In this document: piece after piece, positions 33,716 through 42,407 of the stretch | Numbering within the stretch: the stretch's first letter is position 1 | How the letters are laid out: the number at the start of each line of letters is the position of its first letter | Source of the DNA: Streptomyces prunicolor NBRC 13075 | GTDB lineage: Bacteria; Actinomycetota; Actinomycetes; Streptomycetales; Streptomycetaceae | Length of the DNA stretch: 64,000 nt | Reading direction: 5' to 3' | NCBI RefSeq assembly: GCF_000367365.1 | Contig: NZ_BARF01000027.1 | Location: forward strand, 19,398-83,397 | The notes under the pieces: model-generated | Seen by the model: the letters and a program-made list of their open reading frames with translations, nothing else | The model's database searches: none | Told to the model about the DNA's origin: nothing | Translations under genes and position numbers: made by a program

Positions 33716-36274
33716 TCAGGGCTGGTGGTACAGGGATTTCTGACGCCGCAGCCACCAGTGCGGCCGCCAATGGCGCGTTTTCCGGGTCTCGTTCCGGAGT
33801 TCCGTGACCCTGGCGAGAAGCACCTCGTCGCCAGTCTCCTGGAAGGCGGCGGCGGACTCGCCGAACGCGTCGTCCGCCGTTCGCAGGTCCCCTGTACGTC
33901 GGAGGGCGACGCCGAGGTTGAACAGGGCTTGCGCTTCGTGGTGCCGTTCCCCCAGGCGCCCGTAGAGGGTGACGGCCTTTCTCTGGGCTCGTACAGCCTC
34001 GCCGTACCTGCCAGACAGTTCCAGGGCCGAGCCGAGGTTGGTCAACGCCATTGCCTCGGTGTACGGATCCCCGGCCCGGCGGCTCGCCTCAAGCACTAAT
34101 GACAGAGACTCAATCGCTTCCTGCGGGTTGCCGACTTCTATAAGGACCATGCCGAGGTGGTTCCGTGCCTGAGCCGCCATGTGTTCGTCGCCCAGCGAGT
34201 CCAGGATGTCCACAGCCGTCGTAAGCCTGTCGATTGCCTCGCGCGGTCCGCGTCCCTCGCGGCCCAGGGCAAGGACCAGCCCGAGGTTCGCCTGGGCCAT
34301 GCCCTCGCTGCGTAGGTCTTTGATCTCCCTGGCGACTGCAAGGGCGCGTTTGTGGGCTTCCGCGGCAGCCGGGAACTGCCCCATGTCCCGCAGCACCATC
34401 CCCAGGTTGTTGAGCGCGATGCCCTCACCTGCGCGGTCGCCGACCTCCTTGCAGATGGTGATGTCCTCGGTGATGGCCTCGGCCGCCTCTTGAAGTCTGC
34501 GCAGGTTGTGCAGGGCCTGGCCGAGGTTGTTGTAGGCCATGCCCAGGAGACGGCGGTCGGTCTCCGGCGAGTACAGAGCCAAGGCCTGCCGGAGGAAGTC
34601 CACGGCCTCCTCCGGCCGGTTCATCTGCTGGTAGGTCAGGCCGAGGTTGTTCAGGGTGCCGGCTACGGAGATGGTGTCTCCCTTGAGCGCGAGCAGGCGC
34701 TCCGCCTCCCGGTACGAGGCCACCGCGTCGTCGAACCGACGCAGTTCGCGCTGGGCCGTGGCCAGGTTGTTCAGGACACTTGCTTCGTGGTCTCGTCGTA
34801 GCAGTGGTCGATCCGGTGACCGGACCGTCTTGAGCGCCGCGAGAGCGAGCTCGGCGTACTCGTCGAGGTGCCGACGCCGGGACTGGAAGTCGATCAGTGA
34901 ATAGTGCAGTTGGAGCAGCACCTCCGGCCGTCCCAACGCCGGTGCGGCGAGAGCGGCGGCCAGCAGGTTGTGTCGTTCGGTGTCCAGCCAGGTCAGGGCG
35001 GTGTCCAGATCAGGGAAGAGGGGATCGGGCTGGGCTCCCGCGCCCACGTGGGCGTCGGCGGCGTGTGCGGTGGTGACGTAGTGCTGGAACAACCGGTCCA
35101 CGGCCGCCTCCCGTGCCTGCGACCCGTCCTGCGCGTGGCACAGCTCGTCCGCGAACAGGCGCATGAGGTCATGCATGCGCCAGCGTCCGTACGACGATCC
35201 GGGCTCGACTAAATGGCCGCGAGCGAGCGGCAGCAGCAACAGCTCCGTCTCATCGCGTGCCATACCGGCCATCCGGGCCAGCGCCTCGGTGGACAGATCG
35301 GGCCCCGGATTGAGCGGCATCAGTCGGAAGAGTCTGGCCTGGTCCGGCCGCAGGTGCTGGTACGAGAGATCGAAGGCAGCCCGGACAGCGAGGTCCTCAC
35401 GGCTGAGCCGCCCCAAACGGTGGCGCGCGTCGCTCAGGGCCATCGCCATGGAATGCAGCGGCCGGGTCGGGAGGTCGGCCAGCAGGGCGGTGACAACCGA
35501 GAGCGCGAGGGGGAGCCGGCCACACAGTGACGCCACCTCGTCGGCTGCTTCCGGCTCGTCCGCCACTCGGGTGTCTGTGGCACCGACAACCGCTCGCAGG
35601 CTCCGTTCGATGAATTGCACCGCAGCCTGCTGTTCCAGGACGGACAGGTCGAGCAGGCGGGCCCTGAGATCGCTCAGGGAGTGTCGAGAGGTGACCAGCA
35701 CAGGAATGCGCGGGTCGCCGGGAAGCAGCGGACGGACCTGGGCGCTGCTCATCGCGTTGTCGAGGACCAGGAGGATCCGCCGCTGTTTCGCCGCGTAGGT
35801 GGCGAGGACGGAGCGGTACAGCCGCGCCCGGTCCTCGAGGTCGTCCGGGATGTATTCGTCCGGCACGGCCAGGGAGCGGAGCAGCGAGCCCAGAGCCCGG
35901 TGCGGGCCAACACGTCGCCGGTCGTCGTAGCCGAAGAGGTTGATGAAGAGAACTCCGCCTGGGAGAAAGTTCGTTGTGTCCAGCGCGCGATGGGCCACCT
36001 GAAGAACGAGTTCGGTCTTCCCCACCCCGGGCAGCCCCGCGATCACATGGCTCGTGCCGGTTGAGTCCTGGCCTGGCCGGAGCGCCGCGAGCAAGGTGTC
36101 TCGTTCTGTGTCTCGGCCCGTGAAGGCCGGGGAGGGCGTAGGCATGCCGGTGAGTGCGGGTGGGACCGTGGCGGGGAGCTGGAGTGTCACATTGGCGCCT
36201 TGGACCACGGCGTTGAAATACAGCCCACCACTGATCTGGTTGTGGACGCCGTAGCTGTCCTCCGAGCCGGTCAC
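33716..36274 (-). CDS. STAND (NB-ARC) NTPase with TPR repeats
   Basis: An 852-residue signal-transduction NTPase. Residues 11-27 (HNQISGGLYFNAVVQGA) are the short N-terminal motif seen before many actinobacterial NTPases. The NB-ARC core has Walker A GLPGVGKT (80-87), Walker B RILLVLDNA (about 170-178) and RLPLALSVV as the GxP-type sensor. From about 440 there are ten or more TPR repeats (NNLGLTYQQMNRPEEAVDFL and relatives). There is no SARP DNA-binding domain, unlike AfsR. L355 and L726 use TTA codons. Such proteins act as ligand-triggered switches, some in antiphage defence, others in regulation. GTG 36274 with GAGGAA upstream is my start; other starts upstream are possible. Confidence 0.83.
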   Translation of the reverse strand: MTGSEDSYGVHNQISGGLYFNAVVQGANVTLQLPATVPPALTGMPTPSPAFTGRDTERDTLLAALRPGQDSTGTSHVIAGLPGVGKTELVLQVAHRALDTTNFLPGGVLFINLFGYDDRRRVGPHRALGSLLRSLAVPDEYIPDDLEDRARLYRSVLATYAAKQRRILLVLDNAMSSAQVRPLLPGDPRIPVLVTSRHSLSDLRARLLDLSVLEQQAAVQFIERSLRAVVGATDTRVADEPEAADEVASLCGRLPLALSVVTALLADLPTRPLHSMAMALSDARHRLGRLSREDLAVRAAFDLSYQHLRPDQARLFRLMPLNPGPDLSTEALARMAGMARDETELLLLPLARGHLVEPGSSYGRWRMHDLMRLFADELCHAQDGSQAREAAVDRLFQHYVTTAHAADAHVGAGAQPDPLFPDLDTALTWLDTERHNLLAAALAAPALGRPEVLLQLHYSLIDFQSRRRHLDEYAELALAALKTVRSPDRPLLRRDHEASVLNNLATAQRELRRFDDAVASYREAERLLALKGDTISVAGTLNNLGLTYQQMNRPEEAVDFLRQALALYSPETDRRLLGMAYNNLGQALHNLRRLQEAAEAITEDITICKEVGDRAGEGIALNNLGMVLRDMGQFPAAAEAHKRALAVAREIKDLRSEGMAQANLGLVLALGREGRGPREAIDRLTTAVDILDSLGDEHMAAQARNHLGMVLIEVGNPQEAIESLSLVLEASRRAGDPYTEAMALTNLGSALELSGRYGEAVRAQRKAVTLYGRLGERHHEAQALFNLGVALRRTGDLRTADDAFGESAAAFQETGDEVLLARVTELRNETRKTRHWRPHWWLRRQKSLYHQP

Positions 36275-36507
36275 ATGTTCCTCGCCTTCGCCCGATGCCA
36301 GAGCCTTAACGCTAGGAGCTGGCCGAACGCTCTGTCCGTCAGTGTTGCGAGAAACGCGTCGGCCTTCACGGCGCTGACGCATAGCCTCCGAGCATTGGCT
36401 GACGATCAAAACGGCTTTCTGCCAAACGAGTTCGAGGTGCCGGTTCCCTTCGGCAGAGTGTGCACTACCGGCCGATGATCACGGCGGGGCGCTGAGAGGG
36501 TGGGGCC

Positions 36508-37014
36508 ATGGGAGAGCTGAGGGTGGAGGCCATGGGCGAACTGGTGGAGCGGGTCGACGAACAGGACCGGGTGCTCGGGGTCGTGGACCGGGGCGAGGCC
36601 ATCACGCGCCACTGGCCGCACCGCGTCGCGACGATCGTGTGCCGGGACGCGGCGGGCCGGTTCCTGGTGCACCGGCGGGCGGCGGACATGTCCCGGTTCC
36701 CGGGGCAGTACAACTTCATGGTCGGCGGCGCGGCGGAGGTCGGGGAGTCCTACGAGGAGGCGGCGGCCCGTGAACTCACCGAGGAACTCGGGGTGCGGGC
36801 GCCGGTGCGGTTCGCCTTGAAGTTCCTGTGCCGGGGCGCGATCAGTCCGTACTGGCTCGGTATTCATGAAGCGGTGGTCGACGAGGACATCACTCCCGAC
36901 CCGGCCGAGATCGCCTGGCACGCGTGGGTCACGGAGGACGAGCTGCGGGAGATGGCCCGGCGTCCGACGTTCGTGGCCGACTCCGTCGAGGCACTGGCCC
37001 GCTACCTGAGCTGA
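36508..37014 (+). CDS. Nudix hydrolase, YfcD-like
   Basis: A 168-residue Nudix protein, cutting nucleoside-diphosphate-linked substrates. The Nudix box is complete: G-AAEVG-E-SYEEAAA-REL-TEE-L-G (about 73-95), with the catalytic glutamates. The N-terminal VDEQDRVLGVVDRGEAITRHW segment resembles the YfcD/IPP-isomerase-like group. ATG 36508 with GAGAGGG upstream is taken; an ATG eight codons in lies just after GGAGG. It is divergent from the STAND gene, and a strong terminator follows. Substrate unknown. Confidence 0.9.
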   Translation: MGELRVEAMGELVERVDEQDRVLGVVDRGEAITRHWPHRVATIVCRDAAGRFLVHRRAADMSRFPGQYNFMVGGAAEVGESYEEAAARELTEELGVRAPVRFALKFLCRGAISPYWLGIHEAVVDEDITPDPAEIAWHAWVTEDELREMARRPTFVADSVEALARYLS

Positions 37015-37045
37015 AGCGAGCCGGTCCGGGGCCACCCTCGCCGCG

Positions 37046-37080
37046 AAAGTGTGACACTTAGGCGAAAAGTGTCACACTTT
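37046..37080. terminator. terminator between Nudix and helicase-C genes
   Basis: AAAGTGTGACACTT (37046-37059) pairs perfectly with 37067-37080, loop of 7, followed by T-rich bases; unusually AT-rich for this genome and able to work in both directions for the convergent genes. Confidence 0.92.
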
Positions 37081-37089
37081 TTCAACCAC

Positions 37090-39747
37090 CTACCCCTCCG
37101 CCAACTCCGCCACCCCCGTCACCCGGTGCAGCGGATACGTCCGTACCTCGTCCGCCGTGTGGTCGTACGCCGTGACGAAGCCGCCCTCCACGCGGATCGG
37201 GGCGATGACGCGCTGGCTCGCGGTGCCCTCGGCGTTGACGTAGCCGATCCAGAGGGTGTCGCCGGTGAGGACGGCGGCCTGCATGGTGGCGAGGGTCTCG
37301 GCCGAACTGGTGCGGGGGAGTTCGCCGTTCGGCGACGGGGTCGATTTGAGGGGCGTCGTGGAGGCGCGGTCGCCCGCCCTGATCGCGCGGATCGCCGCCG
37401 ACAGGAGGGTGGCGTCCGGGGTCGGCGGGCCGTCCGGCACCGGTTCCGGGGCCGTGCGGGGCGGGCTGCGGTGGGCGTGGGCCCGGGTGATGACGACATC
37501 GCCGTCGGCGGACTCGGCGGCCGGCGCGAAACCCATCGCGCGCAGCCCGTCCAGCAGTGCCGCCGGGTCGGCCTGGGCGGCCAGCACGGTCGGCGCGAGG
37601 CGGCGCAGGCGCAGGCCCGCGGACCGTTTGTCGGCCAGGATCTCGGAGAGCACCGAGTCGTCGTCGCAGCGCACGTACGCCGAGGCCGCGCCGATCCGCA
37701 GATGGCCGTGTCTGCGGGCGACGTCGTCGATCAGGTAGGCGAGGGGCTGCGGGACCGGCGTACGGGAGTGCGCGGTGAGGAAGTCGTGCAGGTCGGAGGC
37801 GGAACGGCCCGCGTCCAGCGCGCGGCGCACCGAGCCCGGCGTGAAGCGGTAGACCGTCGCCCCGCCCTTCGACTCCACGTCCGCGAGCACGTCCAGCATG
37901 TCCGCCAACGGCCGCTCCAACGGGCCCGGCGCCACCGCCGTCAGGTCCGCCTGGAGCAGGACGTGGTCCAAGGGCTCGGGGAGGAGCGGCGCGAGGAGAC
38001 GAGCGGCGGCCGCACTCGCCGCGGCCTGCTCGGCGGGGGAGAGGGGTTGGGGGGAAGTGGGCGGGCGGTGGTGGTGATGGACCGGGAGCTTGTCGCCGGG
38101 GCCGGAGGGGGCTGACGGGGCTGAGGGATCGGAGGGGTCGGCGACGCCGGAGAAGCCGGCCACCGCGAGCCCGCCACCCCCGTCCCCGCCCTCCACACCT
38201 CTGCCACTGCCTCTACCACCGCCACTACCTCTGCCACCCGCCACCGCACCCCGCAGCCCCAACAACGCCCGCCCCTGCGCCGACAGGGCCCCCCGCCCCG
38301 TCACCCCCAACATCTCCGCCTCGCTCAACGTCCACCGGGCAAGGCGACTACGCAGATCGTCGCCCTCTTGCGGACCCGCCTGCGCACCCCCCGCCCCTCG
38401 AACCGGCCGTTCCCACCGCAACCGCGCCAGCACGGACTCGGCGGACGGCGAGGCCCCCTCAGGGAGCCCCGCGAGCAGGCCCAGCACCCGGTGCCGTACC
38501 TCCGGAGCCGCCGACCGGTCCAGCCCCGGGCCCAGCGCGGACAGCGTCCGGTCCTTCCCGTCCCGCCCGCCCACCAGTCCCGACGTCCGGGTCGCCGTGA
38601 GCCACGCCTCCGCGAGCCGGGCCCAGCGCTGCGCGGCGGGCTGCTCCAGCCACTCGTCGTGGGCCGGGGTCGCCGCGTACCGTTCGTCCGTCTCGCCGTC
38701 GGAGGCCAACAGGCCCGCCGCATAAGCGAGTTCGACCCAGAACGCGGCGACGGGCTCCGCGACATCCAGCGCGACCGCCGTCCGCTTCAGGTCACGGACA
38801 CTGAGGCCGCCCGCGCGCATGACCGTCGGCCCGCCCTCGTCCCAGTCCTTCAGCAGCTCTTCGACCGTCGCCAGCGCGGTGTACGCCTGCCCGGCCGCCG
38901 TCGTGTCCACAACCTGTGGACGGTGCGTCGCCTTCGCCTCGACCGCCGGCGCCACCGGCTCTGCCGCGCGGTGCGCGCGCCCGGCCCGCAGATGCAGGGC
39001 CACCTCGCGGGGGAGTACGACCGTGCCGGGCGCGGTGGGCAGCAGCAGCCCCCGGTCGATGAGCCAGCGCAGCCGGGCCGCGGGCTCGGCGGTCACCTGC
39101 CCGTAGGGTGGCCCCCAGACCAGCCGGTTCAGCACCTCCAGGGACTCCTCGGAGGCGCCGGCGAGCAGCGCCTTCATCCGCCTCCGGGCCGTGAACAGCT
39201 TGGTGAGCGCGGCCACCGCGGAGACGGAGTCATGCGTGGAGGGCAGGCTCACCGCCGTCACGATCTCCTGGATCCGGCCCGGCGACATCCCCGCCGTGGC
39301 CTCCGCGACCGTAGGCCCGAGCCCGGTCGGCGACGGATGCTGCGGCGATGGCGCCAACAGCTCACGCGCCGTCCGCACCAGCCGCAGCCGGTCGTCGGCG
39401 CCCCACACCAACGCCTGCTCGCGCAGGGTCGCCAGGGCGCGCGGCAGCGCTTCGGTGACGGCCGGATCGCGCGCGTCCCCCGCCATCAGCCCGAGCAGCG
39501 CGTCGTACGGCGCCGGGTCCGCCGCCACGGCCAGCGCCTCCGCCGTCTGCAGCGCGAAACGGTCCAGCCGCTCCAGCGCCCGCACGACCGACCCGCGCGT
39601 ACCGGCCCGGGTGGCGAGCTGGGTGAGGTCGGTGGGAACGGGCGTGATGAGGTCGGGGCGGCTGCGCAGCAGCGCGGCCAGGGAGACGTCGTCCCTGGTT
39701 CGGAGTGCCTCCGCGAGCGAACGGGGCGGCGTGGCCGGGGTGCTCAT
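37090..39747 (-). CDS. helicase C-terminal-domain (Helicase_C_3) protein
   Basis: An 885-residue protein, not a helicase itself: no Walker A is visible. It carries winged-helix-like repeats in the N-terminal half, a long Gly/Ser/Pro-rich linker (about 510-580), then the XPB-associated helicase-C_3 domain (about 590-740; LPLLPEPLDHVLLQADLTAVAPGPL region). The end (about 790-885; DTLWIGYVNAEGTASQRVIAPIRVEGG) resembles a WYL domain, which binds nucleotides or oligonucleotides. In actinobacteria it accompanies XPB helicases in DNA repair. ATG 39747 with TACCGT seven bases upstream fits a leaderless mRNA. Confidence 0.85.
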   Translation of the reverse strand: MSTPATPPRSLAEALRTRDDVSLAALLRSRPDLITPVPTDLTQLATRAGTRGSVVRALERLDRFALQTAEALAVAADPAPYDALLGLMAGDARDPAVTEALPRALATLREQALVWGADDRLRLVRTARELLAPSPQHPSPTGLGPTVAEATAGMSPGRIQEIVTAVSLPSTHDSVSAVAALTKLFTARRRMKALLAGASEESLEVLNRLVWGPPYGQVTAEPAARLRWLIDRGLLLPTAPGTVVLPREVALHLRAGRAHRAAEPVAPAVEAKATHRPQVVDTTAAGQAYTALATVEELLKDWDEGGPTVMRAGGLSVRDLKRTAVALDVAEPVAAFWVELAYAAGLLASDGETDERYAATPAHDEWLEQPAAQRWARLAEAWLTATRTSGLVGGRDGKDRTLSALGPGLDRSAAPEVRHRVLGLLAGLPEGASPSAESVLARLRWERPVRGAGGAQAGPQEGDDLRSRLARWTLSEAEMLGVTGRGALSAQGRALLGLRGAVAGGRGSGGGRGSGRGVEGGDGGGGLAVAGFSGVADPSDPSAPSAPSGPGDKLPVHHHHRPPTSPQPLSPAEQAAASAAAARLLAPLLPEPLDHVLLQADLTAVAPGPLERPLADMLDVLADVESKGGATVYRFTPGSVRRALDAGRSASDLHDFLTAHSRTPVPQPLAYLIDDVARRHGHLRIGAASAYVRCDDDSVLSEILADKRSAGLRLRRLAPTVLAAQADPAALLDGLRAMGFAPAAESADGDVVITRAHAHRSPPRTAPEPVPDGPPTPDATLLSAAIRAIRAGDRASTTPLKSTPSPNGELPRTSSAETLATMQAAVLTGDTLWIGYVNAEGTASQRVIAPIRVEGGFVTAYDHTADEVRTYPLHRVTGVAELAEG

Positions 39748-39754
39748 CCGACCC

Positions 39755-39760
39755 ACGGTA
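39755..39760 (-). promoter_or_regulatory. -10 box TACCGT for the helicase-C gene
   Basis: Minus strand, ending 7 nt before ATG 39747; no ribosome site between. Confidence 0.55.
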
Positions 39761-39877
39761 GCGGGTGGGGGTGACGGTGGGGGAGCGCGTACGACGTGAG
39801 GTTCCCGGCATCGGGCCTGCTGGCGGTAACGTCTGTCACCGAGGGGTATCCAACGCACCCGCCCCTGAGGGGACTTC

Positions 39878-40879
39878 GTGGGTATCGAGAGCGACCAGGT
39901 CGTCTACGAGTATCTGAGCCGCGTCGGTGACGTCGCGCACCGACGGCAGCTGCCCTCGGTCACCCGGATGCGGCTCGTGTCCGAGCTGCGCAACGAGATC
40001 GACCGGCGCCGGGCCGAGTCCACCGTGGACACACCGGCCGCCGTCCAGCGCATCCTCAAGGGCCTCGGCACCCCGGAGGCGGTCGTCACCGCGGCCGGCA
40101 CCGGCGCCGGCGTCCCCCGGACACCGACGCCCTCCGTCCCCGTACAACGGGACCACGAGGACGATCTACGGCCCAAGGGCCTGCGCCGGGTCGTACCGCT
40201 GCCGCGCACCCGCCTCGCCAAGGCCGCACCCGAACCGGCGTCCCCGCCCGACAACTCCGCCTCCTCACCGCACCTCGCGAGCGCGTCCGAACTCGGCGCG
40301 AGCGTCATGCAGCCCGACTGGTGGCGGGTGGAGAGCGGCAACGGATTCGCGCTCGGCGACAGCGTGCCCGGGTTCACCGGCGGGGTCGAGATCCCCGAAC
40401 TCCTCAAGCCCCCGCCGCCGAAGGAACCCCCGAAGGAGACGCCGACCGCACCGGTACCGGAGCAGGTGGCCGCCCCGGTGATCGAGCAGGCGCCGGTGGT
40501 CCCCGCCCGGCGCCGCCGCATGGTCCCCCGCCTCCCCGTCGGCCGCTGGTCCAACCCCCTCCTCCTGATCGCCGCCGCGCTGCTCGTGGTGGGCGCCGTA
40601 CTCGGCAACTGGTTCGCCCTGCTGCTGGGTTGGCTCATCGCGTACGCCTCCCGGCGACTGACCGACGCCGAGACGAAGGCGGCGGTGATCGGTCTGCCGA
40701 CGGCGGCCGTCGTGGCCGGCATCGTCTGGCTGTGGGGCAGGAACACCGGCCGCTGGGGCACCCCCATCGCCCAGGGCCACATGAACGCCGCGATCTCCGA
40801 GACCTGGCCGTGGGTGGTGCGGGGGGCGGCGGTGGCGTCGGCGCTGTATCTGGTGTGGCGGTCGCAGCGGCAGCGGTAG
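39878..40879 (+). CDS. membrane protein with N-terminal HAAS-like helical domain
   Basis: A 333-residue protein. The N-terminal 65 residues (YLSRVGDVAHRRQLPSVTR, then LRNEIDRRRAES) look like the HAAS/permease-prefix domain that links to signalling or transport proteins. A long proline-rich linker (about 85-210) leads to three or four membrane helices (about 225-330), including LLLIAAALLVVGAVLGNWFA. GAGGGG precedes GTG 39878. Downstream is the HAD gene, 52 bp away. Function unknown; possibly a sensor or scaffold. Confidence 0.7.
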   Translation: MGIESDQVVYEYLSRVGDVAHRRQLPSVTRMRLVSELRNEIDRRRAESTVDTPAAVQRILKGLGTPEAVVTAAGTGAGVPRTPTPSVPVQRDHEDDLRPKGLRRVVPLPRTRLAKAAPEPASPPDNSASSPHLASASELGASVMQPDWWRVESGNGFALGDSVPGFTGGVEIPELLKPPPPKEPPKETPTAPVPEQVAAPVIEQAPVVPARRRRMVPRLPVGRWSNPLLLIAAALLVVGAVLGNWFALLLGWLIAYASRRLTDAETKAAVIGLPTAAVVAGIVWLWGRNTGRWGTPIAQGHMNAAISETWPWVVRGAAVASALYLVWRSQRQR

Positions 40880-40931
40880 GGCGGCCGGGCGTTCAGTGGG
40901 CCCGGTGGGATTGTCGTAGCGACTGGGCACA

Positions 40932-41597
40932 ATGGCCCATATGACCTCGCGCGCCCAGAACAGTGACCAGCCCACCGCCCGTCCCGCCCTGACCGTCGGC
41001 TTCGACCTCGACATGACCCTCATCGACTCCCGGCCCGGTATCCACGCCTGCTACGTGGCACTGGCGGAGCGGACGGGGACGTACATCGACGCCGATCTGG
41101 CGGTCACCCGGCTCGGGCCGCCGCTCGCGGACGAGTTGATCAACTGGTTCCCGGCGGACGAACTGCCCGCCATGGCCGACCTGTACCGCGAGATGTACCC
41201 GTCGATCGCCATCGCCGCGACCCCCGCGATGCCCGGCGCACCCGAGGCGATCGCGGCCGTACGCGCGGCGGGTGGGCGGGCGATCGTCGTCACCGCGAAG
41301 TACGAGCCCAACGCGAAGCTGCACCTCGCGCACCTCGGCATCGACGCCGACGCGGTGATCGGCAACCTGTGGGCCGAGCAGAAGGCGGAGGCGCTGCGCG
41401 AGGAGGGCGCGAGCGTCTACGTCGGCGACCACGTCGGAGACGTACGCGGAGCCCGCACTGCCGAAGCCCTGTCGGTCGCGGTGGCGACCGGCCCGTGCGA
41501 CGCCGACGAACTGCGCGCCGCCGGGGCGGACATCGTGCTCGCCGACCTCACCGAGTTCCCGCGATGGCTTTCGGACTACCTTCCGGCCCGCGCCTGA
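40932..41597 (+). CDS. HAD-family hydrolase, phosphoglycolate-phosphatase-like
   Basis: A 221-residue HAD phosphatase. Motif I is FDLDMTLIDS (about 24-33) with the nucleophile and acid aspartates; the helical cap lies about 40-110; motif II is VVTAKYEPNAKL (about 118-129) and the motif III/IV region is VYVGDHVGDVRGARTAEAL (about 159-177). It dephosphorylates a small phosphate ester. A TAGCGA box sits nine bases before ATG 40932, suggesting a leaderless mRNA, although a weaker fit than others here. Its 3' end overlaps the convergent membrane-protein gene by 22 bp. Confidence 0.9.
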   Translation: MAHMTSRAQNSDQPTARPALTVGFDLDMTLIDSRPGIHACYVALAERTGTYIDADLAVTRLGPPLADELINWFPADELPAMADLYREMYPSIAIAATPAMPGAPEAIAAVRAAGGRAIVVTAKYEPNAKLHLAHLGIDADAVIGNLWAEQKAEALREEGASVYVGDHVGDVRGARTAEALSVAVATGPCDADELRAAGADIVLADLTEFPRWLSDYLPARA

Positions 41598-41824
41598 CGA
41601 CGCCCCGCGGCGACGGACTGGAGCACGCCTCCGGCGGCGAGCAGGAATCCGACGCCCATGAGCATGCTCAAGAGGTACATGTACGTCGGAAAAGGCGTCG
41701 TGTGGAGCAACAGCGGTACCACGGTGACGAGTGTGGCCACCGCACCGAGGAAAAAGACGATGGCACCGGCACGGATCAGTCGGTCACCGGCCGCGGCGGA
41801 ATTCGTTTGGGTTTTGTCGCGCAC
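41576..41824 (-). CDS. small membrane protein, unknown function
   Basis: An 82-residue protein with two hydrophobic helices (about 18-40 and 48-70) and a basic C-terminus. GTG 41824 lies six bases after a TACCCT -10 box, so I prefer it to an in-frame ATG eleven codons upstream. It overlaps the end of the HAD gene by 22 bp and is divergent from the second cold-shock gene. Not recognised. Confidence 0.65.
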   Translation of the reverse strand: MRDKTQTNSAAAGDRLIRAGAIVFFLGAVATLVTVVPLLLHTTPFPTYMYLLSMLMGVGFLLAAGGVLQSVAAGRRQARAGR

Positions 41825-41830
41825 TGGACC

Positions 41831-41836
41831 AGGGTA
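41831..41836 (-). promoter_or_regulatory. -10 box TACCCT for a leaderless mRNA
   Basis: Minus strand, 6 nt before GTG 41824; its presence decides the start of the small membrane protein. Confidence 0.5.
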
Positions 41837-41891
41837 GTTCCCTGCGCAGAGGAACAACCCGGCGACGTCTTGTCACCGGCCTGAAGACCAT

Positions 41892-41928
41892 TAGCCTTGG
41901 TACCGGCGGGTCCCGACGACCCGCCGGT
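41892..41928 (+). promoter_or_regulatory. -10 box and 5'-end hairpin of the second cold-shock mRNA
   Basis: TAGCCT at 41892-41897 would start a transcript at about 41904, so that the perfect 11-bp hairpin ACCGGCGGGTC (41902-41912) with 41918-41928 would stand at its very 5' end, about 48 nt before the coding start. Such end hairpins stabilise mRNAs. Confidence 0.5.
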
Positions 41929-41975
41929 CTGCTATCCGAAGCAGTTTTCCGACGAGTACGAGGACGAGGACAGAC

Positions 41976-42359
41976 GTGCCTACCGGCAAGGTCAAGTGGT
42001 TCAACAGTGAGAAGGGCTTCGGCTTTCTCTCCCGTGACGACGGCGGTGACGTCTTCGTCCATTCCTCGGTTCTGCCCGCCGGAGTTGATGCCCTGAAGCC
42101 CGGACAGCGCGTGGAGTTCGGGGTCGTCGCCGGTCAGCGCGGCGACCAGGCCCTCTCGGTGACCCTGCTCGACCCGACCCCGTCGGTCGCGGCGGCCCAA
42201 CGCAAGAAGCCGGACGAACTGGCCTCCATCGTCCAGGACTTGACCACCCTCCTCGAAAACATCACCCCCATGCTGGAACGCGGCCGCTATCCCGACAAGC
42301 CCGCGGGCGCCAAGATCGCGGGCCTGCTGCGCGCGGTCGCCGACCAGCTGGACGTGTAG
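41976..42359 (+). CDS. cold-shock-domain protein with C-terminal extension
   Basis: A 127-residue protein. Residues 1-66 are a cold-shock domain with RNP1 KGFGFL (about 13-18) and RNP2 VFVHSS (about 26-31). Residues about 75-127 are an extra, mostly helical region (KKPDELASIVQDLTTLLENITPMLERG), absent from ordinary Csps and perhaps used for partner binding. GTG 41976 with GAGGA a few bases upstream. Followed by convergent mqnD. The domain call is secure; the added helix domain is of unknown role. Confidence 0.93.
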   Translation: MPTGKVKWFNSEKGFGFLSRDDGGDVFVHSSVLPAGVDALKPGQRVEFGVVAGQRGDQALSVTLLDPTPSVAAAQRKKPDELASIVQDLTTLLENITPMLERGRYPDKPAGAKIAGLLRAVADQLDV

Positions 42360-42407
42360 AAGTCCGGGAGATTCAGCGGAACTTGAGGGTCCAGGAGAGC
42401 CGGGAAC

